DNA of 33,513 nucleotides from Pseudomonadota bacterium (GCA_027624035.1 JAQBUI010000049.1:1-33513); one strand, 5' to 3'. Shown: positions 16,354 through 25,010, numbered from the stretch's first letter. The notes: a model not told the origin generated them from the sequence alone. Numbers and translations: made by a program.

Positions 16354-18516
16354 ATGGAGACGACCCCCATTGCCCGGGAACTCATTCTCATCGGAGGGGG
16401 CCACAGTCATGTGATCCTGCTGCGCCGCCTGGGTATGAAGCCGGTTCCCGGGTTGCAGGTGACCCTGATCAGCCCCGACACGAGAACGCCCTATTCGGGC
16501 ATGCTCCCCGGGATGGTGGCGGGGCACTACACCGAGGATGAGATTCACATTGACCTGCTGCCCCTGGTCCGGTTTGCCGGCGCCCGGTTCATTCAGGCGA
16601 GGGTGCTGTCCGTGGACCCGGAGGCGCGAACGGTGCGCTGCGCCGGACGCCCGGATTTGCGCTATGACATCGTGTCCATAGACATCGGCATTACCCCCGC
16701 GCTGGACGTACCGGGCGCAGGCGGCCGCGTCATTGCCGTCAAACCCATCGACGAGCTATTGGAGAAATGGCAGGGATTTGTCCAGCGAGTCAGTCAGGGC
16801 AGGGTATCCACGGTGGGTTTTGTCGGGGCCGGTGCCGGCGGCGTTGAACTGGCCCTGGCGGTGCACCACCGGGTGTCGAAGATGGGCGCGGGTCCCATCG
16901 GTTGGCATCTTGTCAGTGATGGCGATGATATTCTGCCGGGGTATCCGGGCCGCGTTCGTGAGCGCTTCAGAGCCATCTGCGCCGCCCGCGGAATCGAGGT
17001 TCACAATGGTTTCCGGGTGGCATCGGTGGCCGATGGCCGCCTGGTCTCGGAAACGGGGGCGCAGATTGCCGTTGATGAGACGTTCTGGGTGACGAGCGCA
17101 GCCCCTCAACCCTGGCTGCGGGATACCGGACTCCGGCTGGACGACCAGGGCTATATTGCGGTCGGGCCCACCTTGCAGTCGGTCAGTCATCCGCACGTCT
17201 TTGCGGTCGGCGACACCGCCAGCATGGTAGACGATCCAAGACCGAAGGCCGGCGTCTATGCCGTCCGCCAGGGCCCGCCGCTGGACCGCAACATCCGGCG
17301 CCTGCTGCAGGACCTGCCACCGCGGCCGTTTCACCCGCAACAGGAATTCCTGTCGCTGGTTTCGACCGGAGACAGGAGCGCGGTGGCATCCCGCAACGGT
17401 CGCAGCCTCTCCGGGCCCTGGGTGTGGCGCTGGAAGGACTGGATAGACAGGCGCTTCATGGCGCGCTTCAGCGATCTTCCGACGATGCGGGCCCCGGCCC
17501 GGAAAGGACTGGCCGCAGAGTTCGATGAGCAGATGCAGTGCGGTGGCTGCGGCTCGAAGGTGAGCGCGGAGCTGCTGGCCCAGGTGCTGGATGAATTCGG
17601 CCCGCCCAGCCGTGATGATGCCGCCGAATTCCGGGTGCCACCGGGTCGGATCATGTTGCACACGGTGGATTACTTCCGAAATTTTGTATCGGACCCCTAT
17701 GTATTCGCACGGATCGGCGTGACCCACGCGTTATCTGACATTTATGCCATGGGGGGTGATGCCGCGACGGCACTCGCCATCATTACGGTCCCTTACGGCA
17801 AGCCACCAGTCACCCAATCGCTGCTGCGCCAACTGATCGCAGGCACGCGGGACCAGCTGGCTGAAGACGGTGTGCAACTGGTCGGCGGGCACACCTCTGA
17901 GGGCGTTGAGCTGGCGATCGGTTTTGCCGTGAACGGCATCGTGGAGGAAGCGCGCATCATTCGTAAGGCCGGGATGGCGCCCGGACAGGCACTGATCCTG
18001 ACCAAGGCGCTCGGGACCGGGGCGCTGTTTGCGGCCGACATGCAGCATCGTGCACGGGGCCGCTGGATTGCCCGGGCCGAGGAGATGATGCAGCGGTCCA
18101 ACCGGGAAGCCATGGACATTCTCAAACACCACCATGTGCTGGCCGCGACAGACGTCACCGGTTTCGGTCTGGCCGGACACCTGCAGGAGATGATCGACGC
18201 CTCGGGTTGCGGCGCCGAGATTGATCTGGACACCCTGCCGGTCCTGGAAGGGGCCGGTGCAGTGATCAACCAGATGCGGATTACGAGCACCCTGCATGAA
18301 AGCAATCGGAGCGCGGCAGCCGGTGTTGAACCAGTCCCTCACCCGGCGTTTGAACTCCTGTTCGACCCGCAGACGGCAGGCGGCCTGCTGGCGGCAGTGC
18401 CGGCATCCCAGGTGGACCTGTGCGTGGCTGCCCTGCGGGCGGCTGGCTATGCTGATGCCTGCCGGATCGGCGAGGTGATTGCCTCGCCGATGCTTACATT
18501 ACGGCATCAGGCCTGA
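16354..18516 (+). CDS. selD: Ndh-like oxidoreductase fused to selenide, water dikinase (SelD)
   Basis: A 720-residue two-part protein. Residues 1-380 are a pyridine-nucleotide-disulfide oxidoreductase of the type found in front of SelD: FAD site IGGGHSH (13-19), NAD site GFVGAGAGGVELAL (155-168), second FAD motif VFAVGDTA (282-289). Residues about 390-720 are SelD, which makes selenophosphate from selenide and ATP. QCGGCGSK holds the catalytic C396 with C399 and K402, and HTVDYFRNFVSDPYVFARIG with HALSDIYAMGGD is the ATP/metal region. The catalytic position is Cys (TGC), not selenocysteine. Selenophosphate feeds Sec-tRNA and 2-selenouridine synthesis; a tRNA-Sec gene lies 8.6 kb downstream. 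The N-terminal half may reduce a selenium compound for the kinase (inference). It ends overlapping a convergent gene by 10 bases. Confidence 0.95.
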   Translation: METTPIARELILIGGGHSHVILLRRLGMKPVPGLQVTLISPDTRTPYSGMLPGMVAGHYTEDEIHIDLLPLVRFAGARFIQARVLSVDPEARTVRCAGRPDLRYDIVSIDIGITPALDVPGAGGRVIAVKPIDELLEKWQGFVQRVSQGRVSTVGFVGAGAGGVELALAVHHRVSKMGAGPIGWHLVSDGDDILPGYPGRVRERFRAICAARGIEVHNGFRVASVADGRLVSETGAQIAVDETFWVTSAAPQPWLRDTGLRLDDQGYIAVGPTLQSVSHPHVFAVGDTASMVDDPRPKAGVYAVRQGPPLDRNIRRLLQDLPPRPFHPQQEFLSLVSTGDRSAVASRNGRSLSGPWVWRWKDWIDRRFMARFSDLPTMRAPARKGLAAEFDEQMQCGGCGSKVSAELLAQVLDEFGPPSRDDAAEFRVPPGRIMLHTVDYFRNFVSDPYVFARIGVTHALSDIYAMGGDAATALAIITVPYGKPPVTQSLLRQLIAGTRDQLAEDGVQLVGGHTSEGVELAIGFAVNGIVEEARIIRKAGMAPGQALILTKALGTGALFAADMQHRARGRWIARAEEMMQRSNREAMDILKHHHVLAATDVTGFGLAGHLQEMIDASGCGAEIDLDTLPVLEGAGAVINQMRITSTLHESNRSAAAGVEPVPHPAFELLFDPQTAGGLLAAVPASQVDLCVAALRAAGYADACRIGEVIASPMLTLRHQA

Positions 18517-20891
18517 TTGGCGAGCGAACTTTCGGAGGATGGCCCGGTGCCGGTGATCTCCTGCTCGCACAGCGCATCATAGGTCGCAGCGTCCATCCCC
18601 AGCAGTTCGCTGAAGACCTCCTGGGAATGCTGGCCCTGCAGCGGTGCATGGCGAATCGATACGGCCGAACGGGAGAAATGGGCGGGCAGAGTGGATTGCC
18701 AGACTGGGCCGGTTTCAGGGTGTTCGATTCGTCGCAGATGCCCGGTGTCCTTGAGGTCGTCATCCTCCACGATTTCGTCCGGCCGCAAAACGGCGGCCGC
18801 CGGGACCTTCTGCCCGCGCAGTGCGAACTCAAGGTCAAATTTGCCGCGCCCGACGGTCGCGGCGGCGATTTGCCGGCTGAGTTCTGCCTCGCCCGCCTTG
18901 CGTTCACTGGCAGTTGCCCAGGCCAGGGCGTCGAGCCCGAGCACGGCTGCGACCGCTTGCCATTGCTGGTCATTTTCGGCACTGATCGCGATCCACTCAT
19001 CTTCACCGGCAGCAGGAAAGATGCCGTGGGGGGCGTGGCGGGGGTGGGTATTGCCCTGCGGCCCGCGCACCGAGCCATTGATGGCGTATTCCAGCCAGGC
19101 ATCACCGATAAATGTGAAATTGGCCTCCTGCATGGACAGATCAATGTACTGACCCTCGCCGGTTCGGTCCCGATGCAGCAGCGCCAGCGCGATGGCACAG
19201 AAGCCGCAGAGCCCGGCGACCGGGTCCGGGTACATCTGCCCGGAATTCATGGGATGTTCGCCGTCATAGCCCAGCAGCGCCGACATGCCCGACGAGGGCT
19301 CTATGGTGCCACCGATGCCGGGCACGTGGGACCAGGGGCCCACCGCGCCGTACGCGGACAGGCTTGCCATGACCAGGTCCGGGCGGATGCCGGTCAGCGT
19401 GTCGTAGTCTATTCCCAGATTTCCCATCACCCTGGGAGAGAAATTCTCGGCCACGAAGTCGGCGTGCTGCACCAGGTCCCTGAACAGCGCAACGCCCGCG
19501 GGCTTTGAGAGGTCCACCGTGATGCAGCGCTTGTTCAGGTTAACGGAGTTATACAGGGGACTGCAGTTCCACGAGTGCCGGGCCGTGGGCACATCCTGCA
19601 GATGCTTCGGGATGGGGTTCTGGTACGTGCCGCGCCAGCTGTCGAGCCGGCCGCGGGTTTCCAGCTGGATGACATCCGCGCCCAGCATGGCGAGCAGTTC
19701 TGTGGCATAGGTGCCTGCCCAGGCCTGAGTCAGTACCAGGCCACGAAACCCTTTCAGGGGCCCGGCGCCATGGCCACCAGCGCGAACGGGTTTGACCCCA
19801 ATGCGCTCCGCCAGGGTGCCGGAGCCGGCAAAAGCGTCTGCCGATGAGGGCCGGGTCACAGGTGGTCGCCACGGGGTCTTGCCCATGTTCGCGAACGGGC
19901 CCGGATAGCGGGTGCCATCATCCGCCGACTTGAAGAAGCCACGGGCCTTGAACTGGGGGTTGTCGCCCAGCTCGTCCAGAGTCAGGGCCGGGCCCGCTAT
20001 CACGCGCTCCTTGCCCAGTGCGTCAAACAGGTCCATGCGGGTCCAGTTGGCCATCGCCGCACCGACCCGGTCGACAAAGCGCTCTTTGAATTTGTGGCGC
20101 AGCCCCGACTGGGCGAGGTCCTTGTCCGCGGCAAGGTCAGGCAGCCCCAGCACTTGCATGGCCTTGATCCAGAATGCGGGCCGGGAAATGGTCAGCGCAA
20201 ACCAGCCGTCTTTGACGGGCACGGGCCCCTCGTTGACATCGATGGCCGGTTTGCGGGACCAGATGAGCCCGGAATACTGATATCGCAGTGGCGCCGGGGC
20301 AGAGGTGGAGACCAGCACTTCGCGCTCAGAGATATCGATGATCTGGCCCGCTTCCCCGGATTCCAGTTGCCCGGTGAGCGCCGCGATGATGGTGCCGAAC
20401 GCCAGGGTTCCACTCTGGTATGAAGCCTGATAGCCGCTGCACTTCAGGGGTTCGCGGCCCATCAGGCCGTTATACCAGGCCCAGCCAGAAGAGGCACAGG
20501 CAGTCAGATCATTGCCCGGCAGCGATGCCAGGTCGCTCGCCAGCCCGTAGGGGGTCAGGGCACAGACCAGCGCGTTGGGGTTGCGAGCCGACAGGACCTG
20601 CGGCGAGAGCTCGCCCTCGACGGCACTGGTGATGATGACGTCCGCCTGCAGAACATAGTCGTCCGTACGCTGCGGGTTCCCTGTTTGCTTGCTGACCAGG
20701 AAGTAGCGGGCAGGTATGCTGTTACCGTCTGCGTCAAAGGGGCCATCGTCGCGAAGTGGATGAGGCTGGCCTTCGACACTGATGACCTCGGCGCCATAAT
20801 CTGCCAGCAGCCTGGAGCACCAGGCGGTGCTGGTTCGAAGACCGAGGTCCAGTACCCGAAGGTCTGAGAGTGTAGCGTCAGGCTGGCTCAT
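18507..20891 (-). CDS. Tandem CaiB/BaiF-type (class III) CoA-transferase
   Basis: A 794-residue protein with two family III CoA-transferase domains, about 8-350 and 378-780. These enzymes move CoA between carboxylic acids through an aspartyl intermediate. The second domain has VLTQAWAGTYATELLAMLGADVIQLE, LNKRCITVDL, SLSAYGAVGPW and the putative catalytic D556 in MYPDPVAG. The first domain has the fold (LRVLDLGL, LLADYGAEVISVE) but no Asp at the matching place (GYQASYQSG), so only one half seems catalytic. Family III enzymes work as interlinked dimers, so the fusion may be a built-in heterodimer. ATG 20891 was chosen because it starts the domain; an ATG at 20951 adds a low-complexity repeat-coded stretch. 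Acid substrate unknown. Confidence 0.87.
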   Translation of the reverse strand: MSQPDATLSDLRVLDLGLRTSTAWCSRLLADYGAEVISVEGQPHPLRDDGPFDADGNSIPARYFLVSKQTGNPQRTDDYVLQADVIITSAVEGELSPQVLSARNPNALVCALTPYGLASDLASLPGNDLTACASSGWAWYNGLMGREPLKCSGYQASYQSGTLAFGTIIAALTGQLESGEAGQIIDISEREVLVSTSAPAPLRYQYSGLIWSRKPAIDVNEGPVPVKDGWFALTISRPAFWIKAMQVLGLPDLAADKDLAQSGLRHKFKERFVDRVGAAMANWTRMDLFDALGKERVIAGPALTLDELGDNPQFKARGFFKSADDGTRYPGPFANMGKTPWRPPVTRPSSADAFAGSGTLAERIGVKPVRAGGHGAGPLKGFRGLVLTQAWAGTYATELLAMLGADVIQLETRGRLDSWRGTYQNPIPKHLQDVPTARHSWNCSPLYNSVNLNKRCITVDLSKPAGVALFRDLVQHADFVAENFSPRVMGNLGIDYDTLTGIRPDLVMASLSAYGAVGPWSHVPGIGGTIEPSSGMSALLGYDGEHPMNSGQMYPDPVAGLCGFCAIALALLHRDRTGEGQYIDLSMQEANFTFIGDAWLEYAINGSVRGPQGNTHPRHAPHGIFPAAGEDEWIAISAENDQQWQAVAAVLGLDALAWATASERKAGEAELSRQIAAATVGRGKFDLEFALRGQKVPAAAVLRPDEIVEDDDLKDTGHLRRIEHPETGPVWQSTLPAHFSRSAVSIRHAPLQGQHSQEVFSELLGMDAATYDALCEQEITGTGPSSESSLANQA

Positions 20892-20920
20892 GGCCCGAAT
20901 ATAAACAAACCCCTCGCTGG

Positions 20921-20945
20921 TCGCTACTGTCGCTACTGTCGCTGT
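20921..20945. repeat. 9-bp tandem repeat upstream of the CoA-transferase
   Basis: TCGCTACTG occurs twice in direct tandem and a third copy begins (TCGCTGT). It lies 30-55 bp upstream of the CoA-transferase start, in the divergent gap to the lipoprotein gene. Confidence 0.7.
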
Positions 20946-20962
20946 GTTCATTTAGCGTTCAG

Positions 20963-20976
20963 CTACCAGTTGGTAG
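20963..20976. promoter_or_regulatory. Inverted repeat in divergent gap (possible operator)
   Basis: CTACCA-GT-TGGTAG is a 6-bp perfect inverted repeat with a 2-base centre. It lies between the CoA-transferase and the lipoprotein gene, where a regulator could act on both. No regulator gene is nearby, so this is only a candidate. Confidence 0.3.
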
Positions 20977-21008
20977 ATTGTTGGTTGTACGTTTTTTGTT
21001 GCACTCTT

Positions 21009-21064
21009 GTTACACGTCAACTGTTACACGTCAACTGTTACACGTCAACTTTTACACGTCAACG
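21009..21064 (+). repeat. Four 14-bp direct repeats ahead of the lipoprotein gene
   Basis: GTTACACGTCAACT is repeated at 21009, 21023 and 21037, with a fourth variant copy (TTTACACGTCAACG) at 21051. The array ends 14 bp before the TTG start and directly abuts the ribosome site GGGAGA. Each unit has the weak dyad GTT-N7-AAC. A change in copy number would alter the 5' leader or an operator array. Confidence 0.9.
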
Positions 21065-21077
21065 AAGGGAGAGACTG

Positions 21078-21434
21078 TTGAAAGCACTGAGACTGATTCC
21101 AATTGTTGGCCTGACGATCCTGGCAGGTTGCGCCAATGACCCCATTGTGGACAAAAGAGGCGTGAGTGAAGCCAAGTATCAGAAGGACCTTGCTGAATGT
21201 CGTTCCTATGCCGCCCAGGCAAATACCGCTGGTGAAGTGGTTGAGGGTGCTGCGATCGGTGCGGCCGTCGGCGCCGCGGTGGGCGCTGTGGTCGGTAACA
21301 GTGATTCGGCCAAACGTGGTGCCGGTGCTGGCGCCGTAACAGGTGGTGCCCAGGGCGGGCTTCGCGCCGAGGAACGCAAGGACCGGGTTCTGCAGCGCTG
21401 CCTGAAGGGCAGGGGATACCGCGTTCTGGGTTAG
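21078..21434 (+). CDS. Glycine-zipper lipoprotein
   Basis: A 118-residue lipoprotein. The signal peptide (MKALRLIPIVGLTILAGC) has the lipobox LAGC, with acylation at Cys18. Then comes a short charged region with KYQKDLAECRSYA, and then GAAIGAAVGAAVGAVVGN, a glycine-zipper membrane-inserting hairpin, with a second Gly-rich part (GAGAGAVTGGAQGG). It ends with DRVLQRCLKGRGYRVLG. Proteins like this sit in the outer membrane or periplasm; precise role unknown. TTG 21078 was chosen over an upstream ATG at 20970 because it has GGGAGA upstream and starts the signal peptide, while the upstream part is coded by the 14-bp repeats. Confidence 0.85.
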   Translation: MKALRLIPIVGLTILAGCANDPIVDKRGVSEAKYQKDLAECRSYAAQANTAGEVVEGAAIGAAVGAAVGAVVGNSDSAKRGAGAGAVTGGAQGGLRAEERKDRVLQRCLKGRGYRVLG

Positions 21435-21489
21435 CTGGGTGAGCAGCTGGACTAGCTGGGTTAGCTCAAACCGGGTACAGGTCGCTGCA

Positions 21490-21498
21490 TGATATAGT
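21490..21498 (+). promoter_or_regulatory. Extended -10 promoter element of the ankyrin gene
   Basis: TGATATAGT is an extended -10 (TG-n-TATAGT). No clear -35 precedes it, which is usual for such promoters. Transcription would start near 21505, only a few bases before the GTG at 21512 or the ATG at 21527. Confidence 0.4.
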
Positions 21499-21511
21499 GT
21501 CGTAAAGCATC

Positions 21512-22600
21512 GTGGACCCCGCCTTCATGCCCGATACCCCAGCCAGTGACCTCAATTTCCTCCGGGACGTGGTGGCACCGGCGGGCCGTGGCGATATCGC
21601 TGCGGTTCGAAAGCTGATCAAGGCCGACCCGCGCTGGGTTCACACGGTGGGCTCTCATGGCCGGACCATGTTGTGGGAATCGGCCTGGCGCGGTCGCCTT
21701 GCCGTGGTGCAACTGCTGGCCGAGGCAGGCGCGGACATCAATCTGCCCGGCTGCCACTACACCCCGCTCGGCATCGAAATCAGCCCCCACGCCGCCGCCA
21801 GTCTCAAGGGGCATCAGCAGGTCGCAGACTTTCTGACGGCCGAGGGTGCCGCGGTGGGCCCCCACACCCACGCATACCTCGGGCAACTGGATCAGTTGAA
21901 GGCACATCTGCAGGCACACCCGAATGACATTGAAGCAGCCTCATTGCAGGTGCACTGGCATGGCAGAGCGCGGTTTGAACATCGCCCCTGTGCCTGGGCA
22001 ACGCCGCTCGCGTTCGCGCTGGCGGCCATGCAGGAGCCGGTAGCAAGGTACCTGCATGGGGCCGGGGCTCTCCTTCATGATGCCATGACCGACATCGTCA
22101 TGCTGAGGGCGAAGCGTGCCCCGGAGATACTGGCGCTGTTTGATCAATGGAAGGGCCAGACCACGCCGGACCCGGATCTGACGGGGAGGCCGGGCTGGCC
22201 GCCACTCGTCTACCTTTGCCGAGGCGACCGGGGTGGCGACCCGGCCGGGATCGAAAGGTTGCTGGCCAAGGGGGTTGATATAGAAGCCAGAAGTGGCAAG
22301 GGTGAATCGGCTCTGCATGTGGCGTCCCGTGCGGGACTGGTGCCCGCGGTCACGACCTTGCTGGCACACGACGCCAACCCTGATGCGACTGATGGCAAGG
22401 GCCAGACGCCGCTGCACAGTGCCATCAGAACCTCCATCAGAAGGCTCGAACGGTCCCGCACAGTGATTGAGTTACTGCTCTCGGTTGGCGCCAACCCCGG
22501 CATCATGGACGGCAAAGGCATGGATGCGGCGGCCGCCGCGAGGCGAAGCCAACGGGATGACCGGGATGAAGTGCTGGCTTTGCTCGGCGCCCGGGACTAG
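21512..22600 (+). CDS. Ankyrin-repeat protein
   Basis: A 362-residue cytoplasmic protein of ankyrin repeats, which serve as protein-binding scaffolds. Clear units are RTMLWESAWRGRLAVVQLLAEAGADIN near 51-77, SALHVASRAGLVPAVTTLLAHDANPDA near 269-295 and TPLHSAIRTS with VIELLLSVGANPG near 299-330. Longer strings are only partly consensus, and the middle (about 120-240) is divergent. No enzyme domain or signal peptide is visible. The start is GTG 21512, or ATG 21527; neither has a clear ribosome site, and the promoter lies so close that a leaderless message is possible. The 3' end overlaps the convergent peptidase gene by 4 bases. Binding partner unknown. Confidence 0.82.
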   Translation: MDPAFMPDTPASDLNFLRDVVAPAGRGDIAAVRKLIKADPRWVHTVGSHGRTMLWESAWRGRLAVVQLLAEAGADINLPGCHYTPLGIEISPHAAASLKGHQQVADFLTAEGAAVGPHTHAYLGQLDQLKAHLQAHPNDIEAASLQVHWHGRARFEHRPCAWATPLAFALAAMQEPVARYLHGAGALLHDAMTDIVMLRAKRAPEILALFDQWKGQTTPDPDLTGRPGWPPLVYLCRGDRGGDPAGIERLLAKGVDIEARSGKGESALHVASRAGLVPAVTTLLAHDANPDATDGKGQTPLHSAIRTSIRRLERSRTVIELLLSVGANPGIMDGKGMDAAAAARRSQRDDRDEVLALLGARD

Positions 22601-23445
22601 GCCAGGGCCAGCCACACCATGGCACCAACAATCACTCCAGGAAGCGTCTGCAGACCGGGGCTGGCCAACTGGTCCGCGAGTTCCCTGCCCGGATCATGGG
22701 ATTCCCTGGTCCGCATGATGACCGGTACTTCAAACAGGCTCACGTTGACCGCGATGCCCGTGACCGTCGCCATCAGCAACGCCCCCTGTGGCGTGCCAAT
22801 GGGGATCAGTATTGCGGTCAGCAGTACCAGCAGCCAGTTGGCCGTGGGGCCGCCGATGCTCATGGACAGGAACTGATCGTTGCTGTTGGCCTTCATGTCA
22901 AAGTTGAACATGAAGAACAGCCGTACCGGATTGGGAAGCACCGGCGAGACCGCACCGGCCAGACGCGCTCCCGAAAAGTGGCCCCACTCATGTGCCATGG
23001 AGGCCAGTGCAAAGCCCGCAATCAATGAGGTGCCCAGTGAGGCAATCAGTGCGATGGTCAGGCCGCTTGCCACGGCCCAGGTCTGCCCGGCTCCCCACAG
23101 TGTCAGCGCCGCCATGGTCGCCGCGAAATGAAGCCCGCCGATCCGGCGCAGACGGGCGTTGTCCTGGCGCCGTTGTTCTTCCGGGTCAGGCTGACTGGCC
23201 TGTGCCGGGCTGGTGGCCGCGGGCGAAGCTTCCATGCTCTCTTTACTCTCTTTGACCACCTCGTCAGCCACTGCTTCAACAGACTCATCGACCGCAGCCA
23301 CTTTGGAAGTGCTGGCGCGTGGCTTGCGTTTGGCCTTTGCTTTAGGTTTAGCGGTGGTAGCGGGAGAGCCCTGGTCCGCCGGGGCCTGAGTGGCCTTGCT
23401 CGGGGTTTCCTCGTCTTGATCCGATTTCAGTTCCGATTCGCTCAT
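22597..23445 (-). CDS. M50-like membrane metallopeptidase with basic Ala/Lys-rich N-terminus
   Basis: A 282-residue protein. Residues 1-100 are low in complexity, charged and rich in Ala, Lys, Pro and Glu (TAKPKAKAKRKPRAST), so probably disordered. Residues 105-282 hold several membrane helices with HEWGH (152-156), the HExxH zinc motif, and SIGGPTANWLLVLL (197-210), which resembles the second conserved region of site-2-protease relatives. The classical LDG motif that supplies the third zinc ligand is not obvious. It is therefore probably a member of the wider M50 superfamily rather than a proven protease. The start is supported by AGGAA eight bases upstream. It is divergent from the J-domain gene. 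Substrate unknown. Confidence 0.75.
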   Translation of the reverse strand: MSESELKSDQDEETPSKATQAPADQGSPATTAKPKAKAKRKPRASTSKVAAVDESVEAVADEVVKESKESMEASPAATSPAQASQPDPEEQRRQDNARLRRIGGLHFAATMAALTLWGAGQTWAVASGLTIALIASLGTSLIAGFALASMAHEWGHFSGARLAGAVSPVLPNPVRLFFMFNFDMKANSNDQFLSMSIGGPTANWLLVLLTAILIPIGTPQGALLMATVTGIAVNVSLFEVPVIMRTRESHDPGRELADQLASPGLQTLPGVIVGAMVWLALA

Positions 23446-23570
23446 GGACGTTTCCTGTCAGGGGTTGGCGATGCAGTACATGGACCGATCTTGATGGACC
23501 GGATGCCAAAAGGAAAGCGAACGCCTTGATTCGATGGTGTTGACGTGGATCGTCAGTGGAGTCTGTCGGA

Positions 23571-23600
23571 TTGGGTCCTGGCGACCAGTTGGGCTAGAAT
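23571..23600 (+). promoter_or_regulatory. Probable promoter of the J-domain gene
   Basis: TTGGGT (23571-23576), an 18-base spacer and TAGAAT (23595-23600) lie 41 bp before the ATG of the J-domain gene. The -10 is good and the -35 is partial. Confidence 0.4.
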
Positions 23601-23640
23601 CCGGGCGATCTTCAAGTGGTGATATGGGCCCTGGAACCAA

Positions 23641-24894
23641 ATGGTATCGAAACGACAAGCTGATCTATTTGGCGATCTTCCCCCTCCCGCACAGTCCCGT
23701 GATCTGCGCATCAGCCGCCAGCATTCCGCTCCATTGAATAAGGCCCAGAGCGCCTTCAACAGGCTGCTGGGCGAGATTGAACGGTTGGAACGGAAACTGG
23801 GGGAGTGGCATGAGTTCGAGGTAACCCATCAGAAACGAGTGGCGACAGACCTTGTGCCTCTGATCCGGCAGATTGGCGACGAACGCTGCAGATTGATCTT
23901 GTTGTGCGCGGCGATCCTGGATGGCGAGCATGATGGCCACAAGGTGAAAAACACTGAACGCCGACGGCTGGCTGAATTGCTCCTTGATCTCTGTCATGTC
24001 TATTTCGACGATGTCGATGAAGCCGCGAGCGAGGTTATTGCCGTCTATGATCGTTTTGCGGAGCGCAGCTGGTCCGATGAGCAACATGAACAGATGGCGA
24101 CCCTGCGTGATGAGGCCTATGAGCTATTTGGTATGGAGCTTCCTGAAGATGCCGACGACATGGCAAGCTTTGAAGCCGCCTTCAAGGCCATGGCCGAGGA
24201 ACATGAGGAGACGCTCGAGGACAGTACCAATCGGCCCGGGAAACAGGATAGCAAGACGGGCGCCGCCGCGTCCGACATCAAACAGGCTTTGCGCGAGATA
24301 TTCCGGAAGCTGGCCAGTGCGCTGCATCCGGACCGCGGTAACGACGAGGATCGTCCGAGGCGACACGAACTCATGCAACGGGCAAACGAGGCATACGAGC
24401 GCTCGGACCTGGTCGAACTGCTCAAACTGCAGCTTGATGCTGACCAGATCGACGAAGGTCATCTTGCGGCGGTTTCGCAGACAACGCTTCAGGACTACAA
24501 CCGGGTGTTGCGCCAACAGTCATCTTGTTTGAAGGCGGAGCTGGAAGAAATCGATAGTCGATTTCGCATGGTGATGATTGATGCGCCTCGAACCCTGTCG
24601 CCTGAGGTGGTCGTTGCGGATTTTGATGTCGCGTTGCGACAGGCCGAGCAGGCCCGTGATCAACTCAGGAGTGACTTCGACAAGCTACAGGTGCCGTCGA
24701 AACGTCGCGTCCTGCTGCGAGAGTACGAGCAAGAGAAAAGGGACTTCGAACAGGTGGAGTTGGACGACCTGGAGGTGTTGTTGTTCGGTGACGATGGCCT
24801 GCTCGACGAGATGACTCCCTTTTTCGAGCCGCCCTCGAAGACCCGCAAGCGAGCAACCAAAACCAGGCGACGCAAGAAGCCAGGGCGAAAATGA
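23641..24894 (+). CDS. Coiled-coil protein with internal J-domain
   Basis: A 417-residue, highly charged soluble protein. Residues about 35-200 and 275-395 are long helices rich in Glu, Lys and Leu, probably coiled coil. In between, KQALREIFRKLASALHPDRG (214-233) followed by LMQRANEAYERSDLVELLKL is a J-domain with the HPD motif at 229-231, which stimulates the ATPase of a DnaK-type chaperone. The C-terminus is strongly basic (RKRATKTRRRKKPGRK). There is no Gly/Phe region or zinc domain, so it is not DnaJ itself but a specialised co-chaperone; its client is unknown. The ribosome site is weak (GGA before ATG). Confidence 0.8.
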   Translation: MVSKRQADLFGDLPPPAQSRDLRISRQHSAPLNKAQSAFNRLLGEIERLERKLGEWHEFEVTHQKRVATDLVPLIRQIGDERCRLILLCAAILDGEHDGHKVKNTERRRLAELLLDLCHVYFDDVDEAASEVIAVYDRFAERSWSDEQHEQMATLRDEAYELFGMELPEDADDMASFEAAFKAMAEEHEETLEDSTNRPGKQDSKTGAAASDIKQALREIFRKLASALHPDRGNDEDRPRRHELMQRANEAYERSDLVELLKLQLDADQIDEGHLAAVSQTTLQDYNRVLRQQSSCLKAELEEIDSRFRMVMIDAPRTLSPEVVVADFDVALRQAEQARDQLRSDFDKLQVPSKRRVLLREYEQEKRDFEQVELDDLEVLLFGDDGLLDEMTPFFEPPSKTRKRATKTRRRKKPGRK

Positions 24895-25010
24895 TCAGGT
24901 GGATGATGGCCTCCAATCGAAACTGCGGGTTCTGCTCCGCGCACTGGCCACTCAACGCATCAAAGGTGTTTGGCACCGGCGGTTTACTGGGAGGGAAAGG
25001 GAGATAATCG

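Noticed and set aside
16756-17727. A long minus-strand open frame inside selD, and similar ones at 15429-16391 and 17731-18342
   Set aside because: They are antisense to intact, well-recognised genes and have no ribosome site or domain.
21009-21064. The 14-bp repeats as a CRISPR or as a coding extension of the lipoprotein
   Set aside because: There are no spacers, and the upstream codons from 20970 would place a repeat-coded stretch before a perfect lipoprotein signal peptide.
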